DNA of 64,000 nucleotides from Nemertoderma westbladi (taxonomy: Eukaryota > Xenacoelomorpha > Nemertodermatida > Nemertodermatidae): positions 1-64,000 of the forward strand of contig JAUCBJ010001183.1 in the NCBI GenBank assembly GCA_032718475.1, given 5' to 3'. This document shows positions 1 through 7,345 of the stretch, in pieces (within the stretch, counting starts at the first letter, position 1; the number at the start of each line of letters is the position of its first letter). The notes under the pieces were generated by a model. The model saw only the letters and a list, made by a program, of their open reading frames with translations. It had not been told where the DNA came from and made no database searches. Made by a program: the position numbers and the translations under genes.

Positions 1-61
1 GTCAAATTATTGCATTACATGCATAACAACCACGGGGTCACCACGGGTTGATCACCACGGG

Positions 62-183
62 GCTGAACTGACTTTTTGTCAAAAAAAATTTCCCCGGAGA
101 TTTTGACAAGTTTTTTGAACTCCATTTCGCTTTGCTTACGAGAAAAAATCATTTGAAAAAATAAATGTCGATGTCCTGGTTCA
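62..183 (+). repeat. Left copy of a diverged dispersed repeat
   Basis: This AT-rich stretch can be aligned by eye with 4753-4878 in the same orientation. Shared blocks include the run around the CCCC tetranucleotide, the TTTTGAA block, and the end in which TGTCC is followed by TTCA. Identity looks like roughly 65-70%, so the two copies are old. The left copy is interrupted after position 183 by a retroelement insertion, and its continuation appears to resume at 419-430. The family is not recognised. It could be part of an old LTR or any dispersed repeat. Confidence 0.45.
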
Positions 184-418
184 TAGATAGATAGATAGAT
201 TTATTTATACATTATGTAAAAACAATAACAAATACACCAAACAATGTACCGGTATAAAGGTATTGTCCAACATAACATATAGGATTACCCCTAAAGCTTT
301 GCAGCTTATTTCCAAGGGGGTCCTTTATGTTACTTGGTTACAAATACAATATTACACTACGCTAACCTAAAACCAATATAAAACGTAATTACACTATGTA
401 CATGTACAACTTTACCGA
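184..418 (-). mobile_element. 5'-truncated non-LTR retrotransposon tail
   Basis: On the minus strand the sequence ends in AAATAAATCTATCTATCTA, a microsatellite-type 3' tail typical of L2/CR1-like LINEs and their SINEs. The insertion is flanked by a perfect 5-bp direct repeat, GTTCA (179-183 and 419-423), which fits a target-site duplication. The diverged relative at 4753-4878 runs straight through the same place (ATTCAGAAT), so it looks like an empty site. Only 235 bp are present and no reverse transcriptase is encoded, consistent with severe 5' truncation. The clade cannot be fixed from the tail alone. Confidence 0.6.
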
Positions 419-541
419 GTTCAGAATCATTCGGCCTCATTTCCAGACTGTCCGGTTTCTGACACGTTTCCGAAGGTCCAATTTCCCCGGGCATTTTGGT
501 CAATTATTACAAAAATTCAAAAATACAAACAAAACTAAACA

Positions 542-773
542 TGCATAAGTATTATTAACTAGTCCTATTTACTACATTATTGCTCTTTGGCGTCATTTTT
601 CTGCATTCACTAATCAGGGGGGCAGGGTGCAGCAATGCAGAAAGCCATAGTACGTATGTACTGCTGTATAATCAGGATGCATATACCGATATCATAAAAC
701 ATAGCATAATAAAACCAAGATAGCTACGCCATCTAGCGGGCCATAGGCGTAGGGCTTATGGTGATACTACACA
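542..773 (-). repeat. 3' LTR of Ty3/Gypsy element (far end unresolved)
   Basis: Reading minus, the LTR starts at 773 with TGTGTAG immediately after a polypurine tract, the standard arrangement for a 3' LTR. Its U3 begins with a short internal inverted repeat (CTACGCC, 15-bp spacer, GGCGTAG) and contains a motif close to the CTCF core at 727-739. The U5 end should finish in CA on the minus strand. Position 542 is one candidate (TG on the plus strand), but no matching 5' LTR or target duplication confirms it, so the lower boundary is a guess. The first 50 bp (724-773) reappear inverted at 4670-4719. Confidence 0.55.
727..739 (-). promoter_or_regulatory. CTCF-core-like motif in U3
   Basis: The minus strand reads CCGCTAGATGGCG, which matches the vertebrate CTCF core consensus CCASYAGRKGGCR at 12 of 13 positions. 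A second copy is at 4704-4716 on the plus strand, inside the palindrome. Binding is inferred from the motif only. No host CTCF is visible here. Confidence 0.35.
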
Positions 774-775
774 TA

Positions 776-784
776 CCCCTCTTT
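776..784 (-). promoter_or_regulatory. Polypurine tract (plus-strand primer site)
   Basis: On the minus strand, AAAGAGGGG lies two bases before the LTR start TGTGTAG and about 70 bp after the pol stop codon. In LTR retroelements this purine run resists RNase H and primes second-strand DNA synthesis. Position and composition both fit. Confidence 0.7.
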
Positions 785-853
785 AGGTGGGGTGGGGTTG
801 GCGTAGCGCCTCAAAACAAATAGTTTATAAACAATTTAATGCTGAGTTACGGG

Positions 854-1110
854 TTACTCTAGTTTGTTATACTCGCTGTTCGAGTAACGTAAGGGCGGTT
901 TTATTATTCTCCCCGACCTAGTCTGGATCGGAGGGGTAACCGGTTGTGGGGCTGGCTGTGGCCTGGCGGCCATTTCAGCCCACGTTGGCTGTGGTAGGGC
1001 CGGTGTCGGAGGTGCCACTGGCTGCCTCGGTGTCTCTGGTTGAGGGGGGTCGCCCTGTGGTGGGGTCGGGGGCACTCCGTAGTGAAGTGGCGCTGCCGGA
1101 GTAGAACGCA
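854..1110 (-). pseudogene. pol: Gypsy pol, C-terminal tail after the third frame break
   Basis: This proline-rich segment ends in TRSGRIIKPPLRY and a short tail before a stop at 854. A basic TRSGR..KPP stretch is common at the extreme C-terminus of Gypsy Pol. It lies in a different frame from the integrase module upstream. The switch falls at about 1080-1115, where both frames are open for a short distance, so a small indel is the likely cause. Function is inferred from position and composition only. Confidence 0.6.
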
Positions 1111-1761
1111 GTTCCGGCGGAGTACGCGGCCACTTGTCTGTCGGACCAGGTAGTCGTGGTTGGGGAGGCCCTCAGCGATGGTTCCCTGGCCAGTCCAGCG
1201 TTTGGTTGTCGGGTCCTGGATGAGGACTGGTGTCCCAACCGGCATAGCCTTAAGGCTGCGTGCGTGGTGGTCGTAATTTGCCGCGAGCTGGTTTTGATTG
1301 GTCGCGGATGTGGCGTCGAGCTCTGTGAAGGTCTTTTGCCACTTGGGATCAAACGCGGTGAAGTGGACGGGTAGGGCCTCCCTGACGTTGCGGCCGTATA
1401 AAAGTTCCGCCGGGGAGCAGCCGCCGTAACGCGAGGTGTTGCGGAAGGCGAGGATGCCCTTTGCGATCTCGTCGGAGTTGTGGCGCGCCCCGCGGACCAA
1501 CTTCTTTAGTGCTTTGACGGCTGCTTCGGCGCGGCTGTTGGTGCGCGGTAGGTAGGGCGTAGAGGGCTCCAGTCGGACACCCCAGTCGGACAGGAATGAC
1601 CGGACGGCGTCGGACACCAGCTGGGGCCCGTTGTCTGGACGGATAACGGTCGGTACCGCAGTAGCCAAGAAGAGGCGGCGGAGGCAGTCGATTATTACTG
1701 GGGAGGTTGAGTTCTGGCCGAGTTTATAAAGGGTGGGCCAGCCGGTGAATTCGTCGGTCAA
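1085..1761 (-). pseudogene. pol: Gypsy integrase, second half of catalytic core and C-terminal domain
   Basis: This frame carries two of the three catalytic acidic residues of a retroviral-type integrase. The Asp of RPDNGP and the Glu of NSRAEAA are 35 residues apart, the classic D-x35-E spacing. Upstream is an EFTGWP block, and downstream a module with VGTPVLIQDP and GRVLRRNCV that resembles the GPY/F-type C-terminal domain. The first catalytic Asp lies in the preceding frame at 1766-1768. The distance from it to the second Asp is only about 44 codons, where about 57-60 is usual. A small deletion therefore removed the intervening strand and shifted the frame near 1745-1765. The enzyme cannot be intact in this copy. 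Confidence 0.8.
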
Positions 1762-3075
1762 TTATGTCGGTGTGTACTCTTTGAAATGGGCGGGTGGCGT
1801 CCGGGTTCAGTTGGAGTGGCTCGGGTGGGTGCGATGGGAGGGCTGCCTGACAGGGTTGGCAGCGCTCGACCGTCTGTTTGATGTCGTTGGGTATGGAGGG
1901 CCACCAGACGGAGCGACACGCCCTCTCCCGAGTTTTAGTGAGTCCCTGGTGGGCAGCGTGGAGTAGCCGGAGCGTCTTGGGACGGAGTTCGACGGGGATA
2001 TAGAGCTGGGGCCCGCGGAGAATGACTCCATCGTGCACCATCAGCTCCGAGCGGAACTGGAAGTAGGGCCGCAGCTGGTCGTCGGTGACGTTGTGTTTGG
2101 ACGTCGGCCAGCCGTCCCGGATGGTGGCGAGGAGTGCGCGGTACACGGGGTCGCACTGCCCGGCCTCCCGGATCTGGTCAAACTGCGCATCCCGAGATTC
2201 GACCGATGGGGTGGCGGCGGATGCGGCGACGGCCGCGGAGACGATAAACTCCCGGTCGGCGTCATCTTCCGGGGTGAGGAGGATGTCTTCGGAGGTTGGG
2301 GAGTTCCGGGGGGCGCGGGAGAAGGCGTCGGCGATTACGTGTTTACTGCCGCGTTGGTGGCGGGCGGTGAAGTTAAAGCGCGACATCAACATCTTTAACT
2401 TCAGCAGCCGATCGTTGCTGACCTGGTCCAACCGGCGGTCGTTCAGGATGGGGATCAGGGGGCTGCTATCGGTGATGAGCTTGAAGTGGCGTAGCCCGTC
2501 GAGGAAGTAGCGGCACTTGTGGGCTGCCCACGCAGCGCCAAGGGCCTCCAGTTCCACCATCCCCGACCAGTTGGCCTCGTGTGTGGCCAGGGTGCGCGAG
2601 CCGCACTGGACGGTGCACCAACGGTTGGCGTCGGAGTCCCACTGGCGGAGGAGAAACCCGAGGCCGTTCAGTCGGGAGGCGTCCGTCAGCAGCTCGGTTC
2701 GGCGGTCCGGGTGGAACCCCGACAGGTAGTGCGGACTCGACAGGGTTGACCGGGTCGCCTCGAACGCAGCCTGGTGTTGGGGGAGCCAGACCCAGGAGTT
2801 GAGGTTCGAGTTTAGCAAACGGAGCGGGTCGACGAGTCGGGTTATCTCCGCCGTCGAGTTCCCGAGCTGCTGGGCGAGTCCGAGGAACGAGCGGAGCTGA
2901 CGGCGGTTCGTCGGGACCGGGAAGTAGCGGAGGTCGTCGGAGAGGGCCGGGTCGATCCGGTAGCGGCCGTGGGAGACCAGGTAGCCGCCGAACCGGACCT
3001 CGGCCTGTTTGAACTGGACCTTCGCCGTGTTTATGGAGATCGACGAGGCGTCGCAGGCAGCCAGGATGGCAGCCA
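1762..3075 (-). pseudogene. pol: Gypsy RT thumb, RNase H and integrase N-terminus
   Basis: After the first frame break the reading frame runs through the RT connection (FGGYLVSHG, LRSFLGLAQQ) into a complete RNase H domain. Its four acidic positions are visible in LTDAS, ELEALGAAWA, ITDSSPL and VIADAFSR. Next comes the integrase zinc-binding module, with histidines in HAAHQG and cysteines in ERCQPCQ, and then the first catalytic Asp of the integrase core in VHTDI (1766-1768). The frame then runs into an unrelated sequence and stops at 1724. Domain order RT, RNase H, integrase is the Ty3/Gypsy order and not the Ty1/Copia one. Confidence 0.85.
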
Positions 3076-4669
3076 GGCAGCCACCGCCTCGGAGTGCTCC
3101 TCCGCCGTGTCGGTGTAGATAATGATGTCTTCAACGATCCTCCCGATGTTTGGGATTCCTCGGAGGGCTTTATCCATCCGGGCATTGAAGACATCAGAGC
3201 TACCATGCCAACCCATCGGCATCCGGCGGTAGCGGAACCGGCCTCGTGGCGTCACAAAGGTGGTCAGTCGGCAACTGGAGGAGTCCAACCCGACCTGGTG
3301 GAAGCCCTTGAGGCCGTCGAGCACCGAGAAGACGCGGGCGGACGTTGGGATCCGGGAGACGACCTGGAAGGGAGCAGCGGAGTAGTAGGTGGGACGCACG
3401 GTGGCCTTATTGAGTTCCCGGAGGTCTACCGTGATCCGCACCTTGGTGGCGTCCTTCTTTTTGGTGACCACCATGGGGCTGAGCCACTCGCCGGGGTTCC
3501 GCTCGTCCGCGGAGGGCTCGAGGATTCCCATGGCGACCTGCTCATCCAGCTCGCGGTTGAAGGCGGCCTCGAGGTTGATGGGGACGGCGCGGTTCGCGTA
3601 GGAGATGGTGGGCCGGGCGCCCGGGTGGAGTTTGATTGTAATATCCCCCCCGGACATTACGCGGCATTTCCCCGATAGGGGGCGGGGGAAACGCTGTTGT
3701 AGGGCCGCCCAAGCCGCGGTGTTGGTGTTGGTTGGCACCGTGGATGGCGGCGTGGGTGGTTCCAGGGGCGGCGGGGTTGCCTCCTCCCTGGGCGCCGATA
3801 GCGGGGGCGCGATCATCTGGTAGGACCGTGGGGTGCGGCCGGGGGGCGGAGGTGGGCCGTCGGAGTAGCGGCCGCCACGGAGGATCGGGCTCTGGAGGAT
3901 GGCCAGCAGGAAACAGGCCTTCCTCGACAGTAGCGGCTGCTGCAGCCCGTCGATGACCCACACATCCGTGGTGCAGGCAGTGTGGAGGGCGGGGCACTGG
4001 AGGGTCGCAGTGAAGATCCCGATCACTGTCCACCCGGAGTGGCACCCGTTGGCCAGTCGCGGCGCTTTGGGGGGCGGTTGGGTGGTCCGGAGGTTCTCCG
4101 TCATCCCGCCGAAGGAGCGGAAGGTGGGGAGCGGGAGCGCGGTGATGTTCGCTCCAGAGTCGGGGAGGAACTGTGCCGCTGCGATCCCGAAGTTCGGGTT
4201 CTTCGTCACCTGGAACCCGATGGTGACGGTCTCCAGAGGCTCCAGGGACTCCATGGCCGAGACGATGGGGGCGTCTTCCAGTTCGGCGCCCGCCAGGATG
4301 GACCACACCTCGGCGCGGTTCGCCGTGGTGCATGAGTCGTCGGCGGGGCCGGTGGCAGCGTGGGCGCGCGGTTCGCCGGAGTTGGTCGGGCACATCCGGT
4401 CGTAGTGCCCAGTCGTGCCGCAGTTGCGGCACGTTGCCTTTATTCCCGGGCACGTCTTTCCGGCCGGGTGCGGTGTGTTTCCGCACTGGCGGCAGAGGGT
4501 GGGCGGTTGAAGTTGGTTGCGGCGGTTGTGGGTGCGCCGGCCTCCCGGCGTCGGAGCAGGGTGGGTCGCCACGCTGCGGGATGCGGTGGCCTTGGGGGTG
4601 GCGGTGTTGAAGGAGGCGGCGTCCTTCCGCGCCATCCAAACGGATTGGGCCCGCCTGAGAGCGTCGGAG
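3076..4669 (-). pseudogene. pol: Gypsy gag remnant (zinc knuckles), protease and reverse transcriptase
   Basis: Gag, protease and RT share one open frame, which is entered at the palindrome junction at 4669. Counting from the Met at 4635, two zinc knuckles sit at residues 48-62 (C-x2-C-x4-H-x5-C) and 69-82 (C-x2-C-x4-H-x4-C). The aspartic protease triad is DSG at 159-161, with LLSRKA further on. RT motif A is FSVLDGLKGF, with its Asp at 440. The catalytic box that is normally YxDD reads IVED at 500-503, so the first Asp is Glu. Matrix and most of capsid are absent. An 8-bp tandem duplication at 3068-3083 breaks the frame just after RT motif C. Confidence 0.85.
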
Positions 4670-4740
4670 TGTGTAGTATCACCATAAGCCCTACGCCTAT
4701 GGCCCGCTAGATGGCGTAGGGCTTATGGTGATACTACACA
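4670..4740. repeat. 71-bp perfect palindrome made from the LTR start
   Basis: Two 28-bp arms (4670-4697 and 4713-4740) are exact reverse complements around a 15-bp spacer, TATGGCCCGCTAGAT. The first 50 bp equal the reverse complement of the 3' LTR start at 724-773. The 3' LTR itself contains only the 7-bp inner stem (CTACGCC/GGCGTAG) with the same spacer. The outer 21 bp of the second arm are therefore an added copy of the LTR terminus. On the minus strand the structure starts TG and ends CA. Confidence 0.9.
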
Positions 4741-4752
4741 TGCATTATATAT

Positions 4753-4878
4753 AGATTTTTCTGTATTGACGAATTACCCCATTGATTTTCTCAACTGTTT
4801 TGAAGTGCATGTCACTTTATTTCTTAATGAAATCTGATAAAATTTTTTTTAAATATTGTTTATGTCCGGATTCAGAAT
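4753..4878 (+). repeat. Right copy of the diverged dispersed repeat
   Basis: It aligns by eye with 62-183 over most of its length. Here the sequence passes uninterrupted from TGTCCGG into ATTCAGAAT, the position where the left copy is split by the non-LTR tail insertion. It begins only a few bases after the palindrome. Whether it continues past 4880 as homologous sequence is unclear. Confidence 0.45.
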
Positions 4879-5115
4879 TGTCTTGGCAGAGTTCCGGACA
4901 TGGCTGACCCCAAACCGGACACCTGTCTCTTCAGTCTAAACAATGTAACAATTGGACATCGACCGTTTTTCTTTGTTTTTTGTACTCAGATGACTAATAG
5001 TACCTCAAATATAGTTTCAGACATTTTAGGGGAATTATTTACTGTCCGGTTGTATAACTTTGTTATTAGCGATCAAAAGTTAGAAGACGTCAGACAACTC
5101 GTTAATGGTACCCCT

Positions 5116-5158
5116 AAGGGGGGGGGGGGGGTTGGGGGGGTAGGGGGGGGGGGGGGGG
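5116..5158 (+). repeat. Poly-G tract with G-quadruplex potential
   Basis: About 40 bases are almost pure G, broken only by TT and TA. At least three long G runs are present, and they could fold as one or more G-quadruplexes. Runs like this are also prone to length errors, so the exact length should not be trusted. A shorter G-rich tract lies at 8426-8447. Confidence 0.8.
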
Positions 5159-5299
5159 ATCTCAAATGCAAAATTGATTACCAGTGGATGCAAACGTTTT
5201 TTCGCTAGTTTTTTTAGATCCAATGTCCTGTTTAAAAGAGGATAATTGTTTTAAAAAATTGGATATTTATTTGTATTGGAAATATAAGAGGAAACTCCA

Positions 5300-5462
5300 G
5301 TACTCGTTTAGCTACCATTTAAGGATCCAAGGCAGAGATGCGCCCCGGTTAGTCCCTTTAAAGCATTCGTGCCAAAACGAAAACTCCCCTGGCACCCTTA
5401 CCGGGATCGAACACACGACCTTCAAAGAGATGTTAATTCAATTCAACGGATTTAACCACTAT
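5300..5462 (-). mobile_element. tRNA-derived SINE-like element
   Basis: On the minus strand an A-box-like TAGTGGTTAAATCC is followed 43 bases later by GTGTTCGATCCCGG, close to the pol III B box GGTTCGANTCC. The spacing is within tRNA range. Downstream is a GC-richer body (GCCAGGGGAG, then GGGGCGCATC) unlike the AT-rich surroundings. A real tRNA gene is unlikely because no acceptor stem pairs around these boxes. The 3' end and any target-site duplication could not be fixed, so the limits are approximate. Confidence 0.5.
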
Positions 5463-5489
5463 ACGTGTCGAATAAATTAACTATAAGTC

Positions 5490-5940
5490 TAAATAGTTAA
5501 TGTCTAATAGTGTTGAATGTATTTCTTTATGGACCACAGCCAATATGGGATTGAACATAATTATTCAATAATATGTATGTATACCACCGTTATTGAGTTC
5601 ATTTATGTAATTTGTCTTTATGGAATATACATTGAACTTAGAAATAGTTCTGTAATATGTATTCATTCATGAATGATGTATTATTGATGGAACGAACGTG
5701 CTTAAATTTTGGATATAATTATGTAATATCGGAAATAAATATGCAACATATGCCTTTATGTAGTTTGTATATTTATGTAATATGTTCATATGGAGTATAC
5801 ATTGAGCTTGGATATATTTATGTATGCCATTATAGATTATGCATGAAATATGTATTATGGAACATTAATGCGCCCGAATTAATTATGTGTAATAAATCTT
5901 CATCCTTCAATAAAATTATTAATTATGTAATGCGTGTGAG
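5490..5940 (+). repeat. Degenerate AT-rich tandem duplication (about 170-bp unit)
   Basis: The block at 5602-5646 (TTTATGTAATTTGTCTTTAT onward) recurs at 5773-5817 with about 85% identity, and the following sequences also align loosely. A third, weaker copy may begin near 5525. A 95-codon open stretch here is explained by AT-rich repeats that lack coding character. No gene is supported. Confidence 0.5.
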
Positions 5941-5949
5941 CTAACGTAC

Positions 5950-7150
5950 TAAAACGTACCCAATAAAACTAAATTTTACATAAAAAACAATGCAACCATA
6001 AATCACTTGACATCACTCGAATGGGAATAGCGTGAAACTTTTTGATATTTTTTATGACGATACACTATAAAACACGAGAATAAAGAAAAAGTTTTCTTCT
6101 TTCAAAATAATTAATAAAAACATTTTTATATTTGCAAAGCATATAATTCATCTTCTAATATACTGCAAAATGTTCTAGAACAACAAGTTTTATTTTTACA
6201 TTGTTACTTTTTCGATCGAATATACCCCAAAATTTACCCATAGGATTGCATAGATTTTACTTTTTTCCCGGTAAAAAAAAATCAAATAAAATATTTTGCT
6301 GGAATTTCTTAACTTTAATTGAATACTTGACTTGTGTTGAGAGAGCATTGAAGTAAAAAAGGTTTGCATGTAATTTGAGCAAAATCCATTCACACACTCA
6401 AAAGTTATTGCAACTTTAGTGTCAGCAAGGAACTCAATATTTAATGTTGGTTTATAAAGTTAAGCGGCTCTCTAGTTACGTAATAAATATTTTAGCATAT
6501 CAAATTATTAAACATTGAATAAGGCAACATTTGCTGTTGAAGATACAATAATTAACTAACGCATTAACTATGGAATCAAAATAGTTTAATATTAGTTGTA
6601 ATACAGTAATAATAAAGGTAGTAAGTAAAAATAATACTATTATTTTTACTCATTTATATTTGCGTGATTCCATTATTGTACCCTCACTACATTTGGTAAA
6701 TGACTATTTTTTTTGATAAACTAATCAAGAAATCGATTTATGTTTCTATTTCAGGATGATGGCATACTCATTGCTTTTCGAAAGAGTTATCGAAGTAGAA
6801 AAGATGTGCAAAAGTGCAGTGTTTAGGTAATTTGAGTAAAATCAATCCACCTTTCCAGCGTGTGTTAATAATAATATATTCATTATAATTAGACTACTGA
6901 ACTTGGATAACAAACGAAATTGTTTCTATTTCAGAATGGCTGCATAGCATACTCTCAATACTTATTTGCTGCAATAAGTTACTGATCCACCGATAACATT
7001 GCATCAGGTATTTCAAACACTTAAAGTTAAGTCTATGATTCAATTGACTATTGATTATATGATTCGATTGAAGGAGAACCGCTCCCTCACTCCAACACTG
7101 CAACGCAGTACAACTTACAGTACTAAACATTTTTGGTAACGACACCATAC
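5950..7150. other. AT-rich intergenic stretch, no gene
   Basis: No convincing coding region or RNA gene was found. A diverged tandem duplication of about 180 bp is visible: TGTTTCTATTTCAG occurs at 6741 and again at 6921, each followed by a related GCATACTC block. A 24-bp sequence starting GTAATTTGAG occurs at 6370 and, with three changes, at 6828. The CTATTTCAG blocks resemble splice acceptors, but no exon follows. Confidence 0.5.
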
Positions 7151-7163
7151 CCCCCTTAACCTT

Positions 7164-7308
7164 CGTATGGGTAACTGGAAGTACACACGGATGTTATACA
7201 GTATAACTTTTTGTAAAATAGATAATTAATTAATTAACTGACGCGAGAAAATGTTAACTTTTGTATAGGTAACTGGAAGGACACACAGACGTTATACAAT
7301 AGTATCAC
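7164..7308 (+). repeat. Short tandem duplication (about 98-bp period)
   Basis: The block GGTAACTGGAAGTACACAC at 7169 recurs as GGTAACTGGAAGGACACAC at 7267, with matching sequence (GTTATACA) downstream of both. The duplication sits just beyond the 3' end of the RTE-like fragment and may be unrelated to it. Confidence 0.6.
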
Positions 7309-7328
7309 TTATTGAACGTTTTCTTTGG

Positions 7329-7345
7329 TACTACTACTACTACTA
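7329..7345 (-). repeat. TAG trinucleotide tail of the RTE-like element
   Basis: On the minus strand the stop codon TAG at 7343-7345 is the first of several tandem TAG triplets. RTE-type elements often end in short microsatellite tails a few bases after the ORF. Here the tail and the stop codon are the same motif. Confidence 0.6.

Larger units (their letters stand above)
724..4740 (-). mobile_element. Degenerate Ty3/Gypsy LTR retroelement with inverted termini
   Basis: The unit runs from a 50-bp U3 segment at 724-773 to its perfect inverted copy at 4670-4719, which continues into a palindrome ending at 4740. Between them lies a minus-strand Pol of Ty3/Gypsy order (zinc knuckle, protease, RT, RNase H, integrase, basic tail), with at least three frame breaks and no envelope-like gene. 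The 5' LTR, primer-binding site and most of gag are missing. No target-site duplication was found beside either end. It is GC-rich compared with the AT-rich flanks. The arrangement fits an aborted or rearranged cDNA and not a DNA transposon. Confidence 0.75.

Noticed and set aside
1156-4710. Plus-strand open frames opposite the Gypsy pol (for example 3094-3678 and 3899-4405)
   Set aside because: They are GC-rich antisense shadows of the minus-strand Pol domains and show no recognisable domains of their own.
724-4740. DIRS-like or TIR DNA transposon because of the inverted termini
   Set aside because: The Pol has a DDE integrase and no tyrosine recombinase or transposase, and the left terminus has the polypurine tract and LTR start of an LTR element.
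542-4745. Target-site duplication for the Gypsy element
   Set aside because: The bases beside 4740 (TGCAT) and beside the candidate left ends do not match.
4900-5208. 102-codon open frame
   Set aside because: It reads through the poly-G tract as a glycine/valine run and overlaps a diverged repeat. No domain is recognisable.
5380-5462. Functional tRNA gene
   Set aside because: Only A- and B-box-like segments are present. The acceptor and anticodon stems do not pair convincingly.
5657-5944. 95-codon open frame
   Set aside because: It lies inside degenerate AT-rich tandem repeats and has no coding signature.
6741-6940. Exons after CTATTTCAG splice-acceptor-like sites
   Set aside because: The two sites are copies of one old duplication and are not followed by open, conserved coding sequence.
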